A stretch of DNA of 64,000 nucleotides from Chromobacterium haemolyticum DSM 19808 (GTDB taxonomy: Bacteria; Pseudomonadota; Gammaproteobacteria; Burkholderiales; Chromobacteriaceae), in assembly GCF_000711885.1 (NCBI RefSeq), contig NZ_JONK01000014.1, forward strand, positions 58,568 through 122,567. The letters are read 5' to 3'. The position numbers were made by a program, and so were the translations under genes. Below, piece by piece: positions 29,078 through 39,157 of the stretch (position 1 is its first letter; the number at the start of each line of letters is the position of its first letter). The notes below the pieces were generated by a model. The model ran no database searches, was not told the DNA's origin, and saw only the letters and a list, made by a program, of their open reading frames with translations.

Positions 29078-29800
29078 TCAGAACAAGTTGTTCTGCGGTG
29101 TCGGGACGCCCCATTCGATGGCGCCTCGGCCGCGCGACAGCAACCAGGCGTTGACTTGCGAAAAATGGCGGCAACCGTGGAAGCCGCGGCTGGCGGACAG
29201 CGGCGATGGATGAGCAGCGTCCAGCACCAGGTGGCGGCTGGCGTCGATGCGCTCGGCCTTGGTTTTGGCCCAATTGCCCCATAGCAGGAACACGCAGCCG
29301 GCGCTTTGCGCGTTGACGGCGTCTATCAGCGCGTCGCTGACCATTTGCCAGCCCAGTTTGGCGTGGCTGCCGGCCTTGTCCCGCTCTACGGTGAGCACGC
29401 TGTTGAGTAGCAGCACGCCTTGCTGCGCCCAGTGGGTCAGGTCGCCGCTATTGGGCACGCCGCAGCCCAGATCCGCCGCCAGTTCCTTGTACAGATTGCG
29501 CAAGCTGGGCGGCACCCGCACGCCTGGCGGCACGGAAAACGACAGGCCCATGGCCTCGCCGTCGCCATGGTAGGGATCTTGCCCCAGTATCACCACGCGG
29601 ACATCGGCCGGCGCGGTGAAGGTCAGCGCGTTGAAGGTCAACGGCGCAGGCGGGAAGAGGACTTTGCCCTGCGCTTGCTGAGCCTGTAGTTCCCTGTCGA
29701 TGCCGGCCAGTTGCTGTTGAATGTCCGGTGTTGACAGCACTTGTTCCCAAGCCGGATGAACGCGGGCCAGGGCGGGAGACAGGTAAGACAATGCTTGCAT
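29078..29800 (-). CDS. ung: Uracil-DNA glycosylase
   Basis: Family-1 base-excision repair enzyme that removes uracil from DNA. The 240-residue product has the catalytic water-activating Asp75 in VVILGQDPYHGDGEAMG, LLLNSVLTV, LLWGNWAKTK and the DNA-intercalating loop AHPSPLSASRGF with its catalytic histidine. Length and motif order are standard. It is probably expressed alone; the upstream gene group on the same strand ends at its own terminator (29869-29890). Confidence 0.97.
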   Translation of the reverse strand: MQALSYLSPALARVHPAWEQVLSTPDIQQQLAGIDRELQAQQAQGKVLFPPAPLTFNALTFTAPADVRVVILGQDPYHGDGEAMGLSFSVPPGVRVPPSLRNLYKELAADLGCGVPNSGDLTHWAQQGVLLLNSVLTVERDKAGSHAKLGWQMVSDALIDAVNAQSAGCVFLLWGNWAKTKAERIDASRHLVLDAAHPSPLSASRGFHGCRHFSQVNAWLLSRGRGAIEWGVPTPQNNLF

Positions 29801-29864
29801 AGAAAATTACGGCTCTTGCTATCGTGAGGGGAATTGGAATCCGGCAAACCGGTTTCGTTCCATG

Positions 29865-29890
29865 AAAAAGCCGTTCCCTCGGGAACGGCT
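29865..29890 (-). terminator. Rho-independent terminator of the pcm-rhodanese unit
   Basis: Stem AGCCGTTCCC (29869-29878) and GGGAACGGCT (29881-29890), 2-base apparent loop. On the reverse strand it is followed by TTTTTC. Confidence 0.85.
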
Positions 29891-29916
29891 GGCGATGCGC
29901 GCTGATGGCGGGCGTG

Positions 29917-30240
29917 TCAGTAGCGCGCCATTTGCGGGTCCACTTCCGCAGCCCAGGCTTCCACGCCGCCGGCCAGGCTCAGCACCTGTTCGAAACCGGC
30001 GTCCAGCAGGAAGCGCGCCACGTGCGCGCTGCGCACGCCATGGTGGCAGATCACCACAATGGGCGCGTCCGGCAGTTCGCTCATGCGCAGCGGGATCAGG
30101 TTCATCGGAATGTGCAGCGAGCCGGGAATCATGCACAGCTGCACTTCCCACGCTTCGCGCACATCCAGCAGCACCGGGGGCTCCGCGGCGGTGTCGGCCA
30201 GCGCAGCCGCCAGATCGCGGGCGCGGATTTCCTGGACCAT
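29917..30240 (-). CDS. Rhodanese-like sulfurtransferase, single domain
   Basis: Small cytosolic protein of 107 residues with one rhodanese domain. It shows LLDVREAWEVQLCMIPGSLH and the active-site loop VICHHGVRSAHVA, whose Cys carries the persulfide in this family. The ATG at 30240 shares one base with the stop of the upstream methyltransferase gene, so the two are coupled; a TTG at 30243 is in frame but unlikely. The physiological sulfur acceptor is unknown. A strong terminator follows. Confidence 0.9.
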   Translation of the reverse strand: MVQEIRARDLAAALADTAAEPPVLLDVREAWEVQLCMIPGSLHIPMNLIPLRMSELPDAPIVVICHHGVRSAHVARFLLDAGFEQVLSLAGGVEAWAAEVDPQMARY

Positions 30241-30899
30241 CAAAACGCGAAGCGTTCCGGTTCCACCGCTTCCGCCTTGGCCAGGCGGGCGATACAGGTT
30301 TCGAACAAACCGGTTTCGCTGAAGCTGGATTCGGTTTCGCGCTTGATCAGCTTGCAGGTCATCACCGGCAGATCGCCCACCACCATGATCAGGCGGCCGC
30401 CCACGGCCAGCTGGTCTTTCAGTTCCTGCGGCACCACCGGCAGAGAACCGCCGACGACGATCACGTCGAACGGCGCTTGTTGCGGCAGGCCCAGCACGCC
30501 GTCGCCTTCCACCAGCGTTACATTGGAGATGCCGGCCTGCTTCAGGTTGGCCGCTGCGGTTTCACGCTGGGCAGGGTCGATTTCCACGCTGTAAACGTGT
30601 TGGCCCAGCTTGGCCAGCAAGGCGGTCAGATAGCCGCTGCCGGTGCCGATTTCCAGGATTTTGTCCCGGGGCTGGATGGCGGCGTCTTGAACCAGGCGCG
30701 CTTCCATTTTGGGCTGCAACATGAAGCTGCCGTTGGGCAGCGGCAGCTCGGTGTCGACAAAGGCCAGGCTGCGTTTGTCCGCGGCGACAAACTGTTCGCG
30801 TTTCACGTGAAACAGCAAGTCCAGCACGTTCGTGTCAAGTACGTCCCACGGACGAATCTGCTGCTCGACCATGTTGAAACGGGCATTCTCAAAATCCAT
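30240..30899 (-). CDS. pcm: Protein-L-isoaspartate O-methyltransferase family protein
   Basis: SAM-dependent methyltransferase of 219 residues. Family members methylate isoaspartyl residues so that damaged proteins can be repaired. It has VEQQIRPWDVLD near the start, the SAM motif ILEIGTGSGYLTALLAKLG (about 82-100) and FDVIVVGGSLPVVP. The form in betaproteobacteria is divergent from E. coli Pcm, so enzymatic activity is likely but not certain. GGAG stands 8 bases before the ATG. A parS-like site (30799-30814) lies inside the coding sequence. It is divergent from thiC. Confidence 0.86.
   Translation of the reverse strand: MDFENARFNMVEQQIRPWDVLDTNVLDLLFHVKREQFVAADKRSLAFVDTELPLPNGSFMLQPKMEARLVQDAAIQPRDKILEIGTGSGYLTALLAKLGQHVYSVEIDPAQRETAAANLKQAGISNVTLVEGDGVLGLPQQAPFDVIVVGGSLPVVPQELKDQLAVGGRLIMVVGDLPVMTCKLIKRETESSFSETGLFETCIARLAKAEAVEPERFAF
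30799..30814. other. parS-like ParB binding site inside pcm
   Basis: CGTTTCACGTGAAACA matches the chromosomal parS consensus TGTTTCACGTGAAACA at 15 of 16 positions, with the 14-bp core palindrome intact. Confidence 0.75.
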
Positions 30900-30997
30900 C
30901 AGCTCACTCCGGAGGGGCTTGTCGCCGCAAGAAAAACGCGGCGGCGTGTCATGACGATAACTTGCGATTATCCCACATTTGCCGTACCTTCACAGCA

Positions 30998-31133
30998 TCG
31001 CTAGGGGTCCTGCGCGACGGTCGGCAAGATGATCCATATCCTTGAAAGGATAGGATAATCGTTAAAGATTGTTGCGCGGGTGAGAAACACCCTTGGAACC
31101 TGACCCGGATAATACCGGCGTAGGGAAGCGTAA
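30998..31133 (+). promoter_or_regulatory. TPP riboswitch (THI element) of thiC
   Basis: Conserved aptamer pieces in order: GGGGTCCTGCGC (from 31004), GCGCGGGTGAGA (31074-31085), ACACCCTTGGAACCTGACCC, GGATAATACCGGCGTAGGGA ending at about 31128. TGAGA and the GGATAA...GCGTAGGGA segments are the pyrimidine- and pyrophosphate-sensing cores. The optional arm between is long (about 31016-31073) and holds its own hairpin, TATCCTTGAAAGGATA. It should switch off thiC when thiamine pyrophosphate is plentiful. Confidence 0.93.
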
Positions 31134-33137
<2,004 letters not shown>

Positions 33138-33153
33138 GTGTGAGCTTATGAGC

Positions 33154-33179
33154 AAACGGCGGCCGCGGCCGCCGTTTTT
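33154..33179 (+). terminator. Terminator of thiC
   Basis: Self-complementary 24-bp stem AAACGGCGGCCG / CGGCCGCCGTTT (33154-33177) followed by TT. The T-run is good on both strands. Confidence 0.82.
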
Positions 33180-33252
33180 GATGGCGCAAGGGACGGAGGC
33201 GGCGCTGCTGATTCGGGTCTATCATCAGACATCCCTTCACAGGAGAAGCGTC

Positions 33253-33486
33253 ATGGACACCAGCGAGCACTCTCTGTCCGGCCTGTTCCGCCAGTTGGGC
33301 CTGGCCGACGATCCCGCCGCGATTCGCGCCTTCATCGCCAGCCATCCCTTGCCGCGCAACGCCGTGCTGGCCGATGCGCCGTTCTGGACGCCGGCGCAGG
33401 CGGATTTCCTGCGCCAGGCCCTGGCGGACGACGCGGACTGGAGCGAGGAGGTGGATGAACTGGCGGTGTTGTTGCAGCTTGGCTAG
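33253..33486 (+). CDS. DUF2789 family protein
   Basis: Small soluble protein of 77 residues typical of DUF2789. It starts MDTSEHSLSGLFRQLGLADD and contains FIASHPLPRNAVLADAPFWT and a C-terminal acidic stretch SEEVDELAVLLQL. Function unknown; the family is common in gammaproteobacteria and betaproteobacteria. The ATG follows AGGAGAAG at 33241. Its stop overlaps the stop of the convergent nucleosidase gene by four bases. Confidence 0.85.
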   Translation: MDTSEHSLSGLFRQLGLADDPAAIRAFIASHPLPRNAVLADAPFWTPAQADFLRQALADDADWSEEVDELAVLLQLG

Positions 33487-34394
33487 TGCTTCAACGCGCG
33501 CAGCAGCGCCCGCACGGTATTGGCGGCGTTGTCGGCGGCGATCTGCATGAAGGTGTCCATTTCATTGGCGTGCTCGCTGCCGCCGGCCAGGTCGGACAGG
33601 CTGCGGAAGGCGATGAAGGGCACGCGGTTGGCGTGCGCCACTTGTGCCACCGCCGCGGTTTCCATATCCACCACCTGGGCCTGGTAAGTCTTGGCCAGAT
33701 AGTCGCGGTAGCCGGCGTTATCCATGAAGATGGGGCCGGACAGGCCGTTGCCGCCGGCGACGATGCGCGGCGGCGCGGACAGGCAGCGTTTGGCGGCGTC
33801 GCAGCCGCGCAGGATGTCGGCCGGCAAATCTTTGGCCAGCCGCAGCAGTTCCGGGTCCACCTCGAACCAGAAGCGGGTTTCGCTGCCGCCGTCGGCGGTG
33901 GCCAGCTTGACGTCGCGCGGGTGGATCATGCCGTAGTTGGCGCGCGCGGCCGGGTCCGCGTAGGGCGGCGGCGCGTAGCGTCCGGGCGCGGTTTCGCGCG
34001 CGTAGATCGCTTCCGCGTAATTGCCCCAGCGCCGCGGCACCGCCACGTCGCCGATGCGCAGCCGGTCGTCCACGCCGCCGGCGATGCCGCTGAACACGAT
34101 GCGGCTCACATTGAAGCGATCCAGCGCCAGTTGAGTATTCATCGCCGCATTGCCCATGCTGACCCCGCTCATGAACAGCAGCACCGGTTGGCCTTCCAGC
34201 TGCGCGGTGGCGAAGCGCACGCCGTTGACCCGGTATTCTCGTTTGTCCGAGGCCTGGCTCAGCAGCAGGGTTTCCTCCGGACCGAAAGCCGAAACCACGG
34301 CGGTGCGCGTCGTCGCGTCTAGGACGGGGGCGGCGTGAACGGCGGCGCTCAGCGCTAGTAGCGCGGAAACTAACTGAACCTTGAATGATTTCAT
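33483..34394 (-). CDS. Exported MTA/SAH nucleosidase-like phosphorylase-fold protein
   Basis: Product of 303 residues with a signal peptide (VQLVSALLALSAAVHA) followed by a nucleoside-phosphorylase fold of the PNP/UDP family. It has MSGVSMGNAAMNTQLAL, IVFSGIAGGVDDRLRIGDV and the substrate motif VVDMETAAVAQVAHAN, with the catalytic Asp in FRSLSDLAGG. These resemble 5'-methylthioadenosine/S-adenosylhomocysteine nucleosidase. The export signal is unusual compared with cytosolic MtnN and suggests periplasmic scavenging of purine nucleosides; substrate not proven. It is monocistronic. Confidence 0.84.
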   Translation of the reverse strand: MKSFKVQLVSALLALSAAVHAAPVLDATTRTAVVSAFGPEETLLLSQASDKREYRVNGVRFATAQLEGQPVLLFMSGVSMGNAAMNTQLALDRFNVSRIVFSGIAGGVDDRLRIGDVAVPRRWGNYAEAIYARETAPGRYAPPPYADPAARANYGMIHPRDVKLATADGGSETRFWFEVDPELLRLAKDLPADILRGCDAAKRCLSAPPRIVAGGNGLSGPIFMDNAGYRDYLAKTYQAQVVDMETAAVAQVAHANRVPFIAFRSLSDLAGGSEHANEMDTFMQIAADNAANTVRALLRALKH

Positions 34395-34566
34395 GACGAA
34401 AATTCGAATGGAAATGGAATCGCGTCATGATAAACGGTTTTCGCGTCGAAACCGCGCATCAAGTCAGCAAGAATCGGAATGCCAATCGGGTTGATCGGCC
34501 TGAAACTGAAGCTGTAACCGCACCGAAAACCGGCGCGGGCCTCATTCACTTTCAGGAGGAAACCCA

Positions 34567-35328
34567 ATGAACGCATTGATCAATAAAACCGCCATCGTCA
34601 CCGGCGCCAGTTCCGGCATCGGCATGGCGGCTGCCAAGCTGTTTGCGCGAGAAGGCGCGCGCGTGGTGTTGGTGGCGCGGCGCGCGGCCAAGCTGGATAG
34701 GCTGGTGTCGGAAATCGTCGCCGACGGCGGTCAGGCGGCGGCCTTGGCCGGGGATCTCACCTCGGAGGATTGCGCGCGCGCGGCGGTGGAGCTGGCGCTG
34801 GATAGATTCGGCGGCTTGGACATCGCTTTCAACAACGCCGGCAGCCTGGGCGCGTTGGGCAGCTTGGATCAGATTTCCCTGGACGACTGGCGCGCGACGC
34901 TGGACGGTAATCTCAGCAGCGCCTTTTTGTGCGCCAAGCACCAGTTGCCGGCCTTGCTGCAAGGCGGCGGTTCGATGATTTTCACCTCGTCCTTCGTTGG
35001 CCACGCCATTGGCTTTCCCGGTATGGCCGCGTATGCGGCCAGCAAAGCGGGGCTGGTGGGCCTGGCGCGCACATTGGCGGCGGAATACGGCGCCAGAGGA
35101 TTGCGCGTCAACGCTTTGCTGCCGGGCGGCACCGACACCGAGATGGGCCGCGCCGCGGCGGCGACGCCGGAGCAGCGCGAGGCGGTGGCCGGCCTGCACG
35201 CGCTCAAGCGCATGGCCGCGCCGGAGGAGATTGCGCGCGCGGCCTTGTTCCTGGCGTCGGACGCGTCCAGCTTCGTCACTGGGACCACCTTGTTCGTCGA
35301 CGGCGGGGTATCGATCAGCAAACTGTGA
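34567..35328 (+). CDS. Short-chain dehydrogenase/reductase
   Basis: NAD(P)-dependent oxidoreductase of 253 residues, classical SDR type. The cofactor motif is TGASSGIGMAAAKLFA (about 13-28), NNAG lies at about 90-93, and the catalytic Ser / Tyr-x-x-x-Lys are seen in MIFTSSFVGH and YAASKAGLVG. RR shortly after strand 2 (VVLVARRAAKL) hints at NADP preference. A C-terminal GTTLFVDGGVS is standard. The substrate is unknown and there is no operon partner. AGGAGG precedes the ATG. Confidence 0.9.
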   Translation: MNALINKTAIVTGASSGIGMAAAKLFAREGARVVLVARRAAKLDRLVSEIVADGGQAAALAGDLTSEDCARAAVELALDRFGGLDIAFNNAGSLGALGSLDQISLDDWRATLDGNLSSAFLCAKHQLPALLQGGGSMIFTSSFVGHAIGFPGMAAYAASKAGLVGLARTLAAEYGARGLRVNALLPGGTDTEMGRAAAATPEQREAVAGLHALKRMAAPEEIARAALFLASDASSFVTGTTLFVDGGVSISKL

Positions 35329-35898
35329 TCAGAAACGCGCCACCATCTTGCGCTTCACCGTGTAATCCGGCCGCAAGCTGGCTTCGCTGTCCATGAAGTA
35401 GCGGTTGCTGTCCAGCAGGAAGTGCGGATCGTTCAGCTCTTCCGGATCGGCCCAGTCGCACAGCAGGTGATAGAGCGCCTGCGCGCTGTGGCAGCGTTCC
35501 AGCGCTTGGCGGAACGGCCGCTCCGCGAACATGCGCGCGCAGCTGGCCAGCAGATGCAGATGAGCTTCGCGGCTTTGCCGCGGCAAAAGAAGCACCAGCG
35601 CTGTATGCACCGGCTGCTGGTCGGGGGCGTCGAAGGCGATGGGGGTTTGCAGTCGCAGCATTAGCGCGCGGGCTTCCGTCAGGCCCTCTATGCGGGCGTG
35701 CGGCAGCGCGAGGCCATGGCCAAGCGCGGTGCTGCCGGCCTGTTCGCGCTCATGCAGCGCCGCGGCCAGCGTTGGGCGGTGCAGCGCGTGGCGCTGCGCC
35801 AGCTGGGAGGCGGCGTGCTCCAGCAGGGCGGCCTTGTCGGCCAGGGTTTGATTGAGCAGGATGTCTTGCGGGCCGCAGAGGTCGGGCAGGGTCAGCAT
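35329..35898 (-). CDS. PTS EIIA (PtsN-like) domain protein with C-terminal extension
   Basis: Protein of 189 residues with a fructose/mannitol-type EIIA domain (about 1-145). The phosphorylatable histidine is H67 in ALGHGLALPHARI. The last 40-45 residues (LNDPHFLLDSNRYFMDSEAS onward) extend beyond a normal EIIA and contain no motif I recognise. No EIIB or EIIC gene is nearby, so it is likely regulatory, like nitrogen-PTS EIIA, rather than a sugar transporter part. Stops of this gene and the convergent SDR gene abut. Confidence 0.8.
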   Translation of the reverse strand: MLTLPDLCGPQDILLNQTLADKAALLEHAASQLAQRHALHRPTLAAALHEREQAGSTALGHGLALPHARIEGLTEARALMLRLQTPIAFDAPDQQPVHTALVLLLPRQSREAHLHLLASCARMFAERPFRQALERCHSAQALYHLLCDWADPEELNDPHFLLDSNRYFMDSEASLRPDYTVKRKMVARF

Positions 35899-35961
35899 GG
35901 CGGATTTCTCCTTTGGCTAGGGTGCGACCTCATCCTAGTCAGAGGGGGCTAAAGATCCGCT

Positions 35962-35994
35962 AAAGAAAACGCGCGGCGGCATAAAAATGCCGCC
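35962..35994 (-). terminator. Terminator of the small lipoprotein gene
   Basis: GGCGGCAT (35975-35982), AAAA, ATGCCGCC (35987-35994). On the reverse strand it is followed by GCGCGTTTTC. Confidence 0.65.
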
Positions 35995-36007
35995 AACGCG
36001 GTTGGGC

Positions 36008-36328
36008 TTATTTTTGCTCGGATTGCGGCTGTTCGGCCTTTTTCTCCTGGGCCTGCAACGCGCCTTTCACGGCGGAAGCCTGCTCTTTCAGCTTATCCAC
36101 TTGTTCTTTCAGTTCCGGGCTTAACGCGGCGCCGGCTTGTTTGGCCGCGCCGATGGCGGCGCTGGCTTGTTCCTTGAGCTGGCCCAGCGGCGCGCTGCTG
36201 TCCTGCAGCGAGTTGTGCACCGTGCCGATGGCGCTGGAGGCGGATTCCTGCAATTGGTTGGTTTGCTTCTCGCTGCAAGCGGCCAGAGCCAGGGCGGAAG
36301 CGACGGCGATCAAAAGCGTGGCGCGCAT
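36008..36328 (-). CDS. Small helical lipoprotein
   Basis: Predicted lipoprotein of 106 residues. The signal sequence MRATLLIAVASALALAAC ends in lipobox LAAC. The mature part is a long amphipathic helix with heptad-like repeats of Ala, Lys, Gln and Glu (LKEQASAAIGAAKQAG; KLKEQASAVKGALQAQEK) and a Gln/Lys-rich tail. It could be an outer-membrane-anchored coiled coil; no family name is certain. The inner start 36328 was chosen over 36508 because it begins the signal sequence. Confidence 0.75.
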   Translation of the reverse strand: MRATLLIAVASALALAACSEKQTNQLQESASSAIGTVHNSLQDSSAPLGQLKEQASAAIGAAKQAGAALSPELKEQVDKLKEQASAVKGALQAQEKKAEQPQSEQK

Positions 36329-36488
36329 GTAAACGTCCTCGTTGGGGAAAATGCTGTATTGAGCGTCGGCGAAGGCCGAAGTTCCGTCGGTGGCTCCTGG
36401 CTGCAAGGCCAAGTGGTTCTTATGACTTCGTCTTGGCTGAGCCACAATGCGCGTATTGGGCGCGTTCGCGCCGCCACTGGAGATCGGC

Positions 36489-36947
36489 ATGAGCAATACG
36501 CTTTCCATCCGTCCGCTGCGGGCGGAAGACTACGAGGCCTGGCTGCCGCTTTGGCGCGGTTATCAGCGTTTTTACCAAGTGACGATGGACGAGGCCACCA
36601 TCAACGGGACCTGGCGGCGTTATGTGCTGCCGGATCACGCGATGCGCGGCTGGCTGGCCTGGGACGGCGAGCGGGCGGTGGGCTTGGTGCATATCGTATT
36701 GCACCCCAGCAGTTGGACTCTGGGCGATTATTGTTATTTGCAGGATCTGTTCGTGGCTGAGGATTGCCGCGGCCTGGGCGCCGGGCGGCAGTTGATCGAA
36801 TGGGTGTACCAGTGGGCGAGCAAACGGGAATGCTCGCGAGTGTATTGGCTGACTCATGAGACCAACGCCACCGCAAGACGGCTCTACGACCAATTGGCGG
36901 AGAACCTGGGCTATATCCAGTATCGCAAGCAACTGACGGCCATCTAG
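36489..36947 (+). CDS. GNAT acetyltransferase
   Basis: Acetyltransferase of 152 residues. It begins LSIRPLRAEDYEAWLPLWRG, has YLQDLFVAEDCRGLGAGRQL as acetyl-CoA loop (about 82-101) and ends with HETNATARRLYDQLAENLGY. Substrate unknown. ATG 36489 is chosen over the upstream in-frame start at 36447. Divergent from the lipoprotein gene and convergent with YcaQ. Confidence 0.87.
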   Translation: MSNTLSIRPLRAEDYEAWLPLWRGYQRFYQVTMDEATINGTWRRYVLPDHAMRGWLAWDGERAVGLVHIVLHPSSWTLGDYCYLQDLFVAEDCRGLGAGRQLIEWVYQWASKRECSRVYWLTHETNATARRLYDQLAENLGYIQYRKQLTAI

Positions 36948-36952
36948 GAGCG

Positions 36953-38152
36953 TCAGGCCATCAGCGCGGCCGCCAGCGCTCCCGGCGCGCGCTCCACGCG
37001 CAGCCGCGGCGCGCCGTGCCAGTCCGCCAGTTTTTGCAGCGCGGCCTTAAGGTCCGCTGTGAGCCGGGCACTGTGGCGGACGCCGGGTTCCAGGTACAGC
37101 GCCTTGACTTCGAATACGCCCTGGGCGCGGTGGGCCTTGGCGTCCAGCCGGCCCACCAGTTTGCCGCGGTTGAGAATGGGCAGCACGAAATAGCCGTACT
37201 GGCGTTTGGGCGCCGGGGTATAGCATTCGATGCGGTAGTCGAAGTCGAACAGTTCCGAGGCGCGCTTGCGGTCCCAGACCAGCGGGTCGAACGGCGACAG
37301 AATGGCGGTGGCGCTGGCTTTGAGTTCGCCGGAGGCGGCTTCCGCCAGATCGGCGTCGACGAAGACGTCGTGTTGCCAGCCGTCGATGCGGGCTGGAATC
37401 AGTTCGCCGGCGTCGGCCATCTGGTGCAGCATGGCGTCGTAGCGGCCGCGCTTGAGGCGGTAGTAATCAGCTACCCAGCCGGCCTTGACCACGCCCAGCG
37501 CGCGGCAGCTGTTGCGCAGCATCCGCCATTGAGCCTGTTCCTCCGTGGGCAGATCGCGCGCGTCATCCCAGCCGGGTTTCACCCGTTCCGCCAGATCATA
37601 GACGCGCTGAAAATTGCGCCTTTCCTTGACCATCAGCCGTCCCAGCGTGAACAGGACTTCCAGGTGGCGTTTCTCCGGTTTCCAGTCCCACCAGCCGTTG
37701 CCCTTGCCGCCTTTGCGTTCAAAGTCCGCCGAACGCGCCGGGCCGTTGGCGCGGATGCCTTCGACCAGCGCGTCGATGTCTGCGCGGTGTTGCTCCAGCC
37801 AGCGCAGAGAGAACTTCCAGCCCATCGCCTCCGGTTTGAGCATGCGGTGACGGAGCAGACCGTAGTCCTCGGAGGGGACGAAACAGGCTTCGTGCGCCCA
37901 GTATTCAAATAAACGGCCTTCGGCGAGCAATTCATCCAGCCAGACGGGGTCGTAAGATCCCAGCCGGCTGTGCAGCACTAGATAGGGGCTGCGCGCCACT
38001 ACGTGGATGGTGTCGATCTGCAATAGCGCCATGCGGCGGATGGCGGCCAGCACGTCGGCCTTGCCGGCTTTGCGGCGCGGCGGGTTCAGCAGGCCTTGGG
38101 CGGCCAGTTGCAGATGGCGGGCTTGCTGCGGCGACAGGTGCAAAAGGGACAT
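36953..38152 (-). CDS. YcaQ/AlkX-type winged-helix DNA glycosylase
   Basis: HTH_42-superfamily protein of 399 residues. E. coli YcaQ (AlkX) unhooks DNA interstrand crosslinks and removes bulky alkylated purines. The Q-phi-D active-site motif is seen in ALLQIDTIHVVARSPYLVLH (about 43-62), and FEYWAHEACFVPSEDYGLLR is the second conserved block. LSPFDPLVWDRKRASELFDF and RQYGYFVLPILNRGKLVGRL are in the C-terminal half. Length matches the family. Probably monocistronic. Together with ung and the AraC-MGMT protein it gives the window three base-damage repair genes, not linked in one operon. Confidence 0.88.
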   Translation of the reverse strand: MSLLHLSPQQARHLQLAAQGLLNPPRRKAGKADVLAAIRRMALLQIDTIHVVARSPYLVLHSRLGSYDPVWLDELLAEGRLFEYWAHEACFVPSEDYGLLRHRMLKPEAMGWKFSLRWLEQHRADIDALVEGIRANGPARSADFERKGGKGNGWWDWKPEKRHLEVLFTLGRLMVKERRNFQRVYDLAERVKPGWDDARDLPTEEQAQWRMLRNSCRALGVVKAGWVADYYRLKRGRYDAMLHQMADAGELIPARIDGWQHDVFVDADLAEAASGELKASATAILSPFDPLVWDRKRASELFDFDYRIECYTPAPKRQYGYFVLPILNRGKLVGRLDAKAHRAQGVFEVKALYLEPGVRHSARLTADLKAALQKLADWHGAPRLRVERAPGALAAALMA

Positions 38153-38229
38153 GGCATAGTCATCGGTAGGACAAGTAGATGACTATAACAAAAACCGTTT
38201 TGCTCATGGGGGAGAGAGCGATCTGCCTA

Positions 38230-38266
38230 GAATTTGTTCCAAGTTTCGCATCAAGGGAACAGGTTC
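38230..38266. repeat. Intergenic repeat remnant, copy I (ends only)
   Basis: 37-bp relic consisting of the two ends without the middle, GAATTTGTTCC and GGGAACAGGTTC. It is flanked by CTA and TTA; the right TTA is, on the reverse strand, the TAA stop codon of the solute-binding protein gene. Confidence 0.62.
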
Positions 38267-39043
38267 TTAGGGTTTGGCGGAGGCGTGGCCGGCGAAGAAC
38301 TGCTTCACCAACTGTTGATAACTGCCGTCCTGACGCATTTTCTCCAGTGCCTGATTGAAGCGGTGCAGCAGCGGCAGTTGCGGCGAGGTTTTGTTGATGG
38401 CCAGATAAGTGGCTTTGCTGGCCAGGATGGCCGGCGCCACCGCCAGGTTGGAATAGGCGCCGTTTTGCAGCCTGGCGTCCATCGCCTCCTGTATCGCCAG
38501 CACTGCGTCCAGATTGCCGCGTTGCAGCAGCAGAAGGTTTTGGCGGTCCGAGTCGCCCTCATAGGCAATGAAACGCTTGTCGGCGCGCGCGCGGTCAAAC
38601 TCGTCGCCGTAGCTCCAGCCCGCCATCACGCCGACGCGCTTATTGTCCAGGTCCGGCAGGCCTCGGAACTCGATCGGGTGCTGGCGGAGATAGACCACCA
38701 CGATGTGCTCCTGATAAAGCGGCAGACTGAAGTCATAGCGCTGCTCTCTGTTGACGGTTTTGTAGATGCCGGCGGCCGCCATCGCGCTGCGGTCCAGTTC
38801 GAACAGCGCGCGGCGCCACGTCAAAGCCCGAAATACGTGGGGAATGCCGGCTTTGTCGCAAACGGCGCTGACCAGCCGCGGGTAGAGGCCGCCGACCCGC
38901 TCGTTCTCCTCGTACATGAACGGCGGCGCGTTGGCGTCCACCGCTACGGTCAGAGTTTCCGCGTCCTGTCCGCGGCAGGGCCCGGCCAGGCAAGCGCCGA
39001 GCAGCAGCAGGGTCAGGCCGAAGCGGCGGATGCGAGCGGTCAT
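38267..39043 (-). CDS. Periplasmic solute-binding protein family 3, orphan
   Basis: Exported protein of 258 residues. The signal peptide FGLTLLLLGACLAGPCRG is followed by the binding-protein start LTVAVDANAPPFMYEENERV and the ligand-site stretch AAAGIYKTVNREQRYDFSLP. Lobe 2 begins KRVGVMAGWSYG and the C-terminal helix is ALEKMRQDGSYQQLVKQFF. Amino-acid-type ligand likely, but no permease or ATPase is adjacent, so it may serve a remote transporter or a signalling protein. Its stop codon coincides with the flank of a repeat remnant. Confidence 0.84.
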   Translation of the reverse strand: MTARIRRFGLTLLLLGACLAGPCRGQDAETLTVAVDANAPPFMYEENERVGGLYPRLVSAVCDKAGIPHVFRALTWRRALFELDRSAMAAAGIYKTVNREQRYDFSLPLYQEHIVVVYLRQHPIEFRGLPDLDNKRVGVMAGWSYGDEFDRARADKRFIAYEGDSDRQNLLLLQRGNLDAVLAIQEAMDARLQNGAYSNLAVAPAILASKATYLAINKTSPQLPLLHRFNQALEKMRQDGSYQQLVKQFFAGHASAKP

Positions 39044-39104
39044 CGAGGCGAATCCGGAGCGTGCTGATCAACTAAGCATAGCCGTTGCCGCGGCCGGCGA
39101 CGGC

Positions 39105-39136
39105 CAAACAAAAACGGAACCCGCAAGGTTCCGTTT
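39105..39136 (-). terminator. Terminator of the pyruvate kinase gene
   Basis: AAACGGAACC (39112-39121), loop CGCAA, GGTTCCGTTT (39127-39136). On the reverse strand it runs into TTTTTGTTTG. Confidence 0.85.
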
Positions 39137-39157
39137 GCTTTGACGTTCAGCCTGCGC

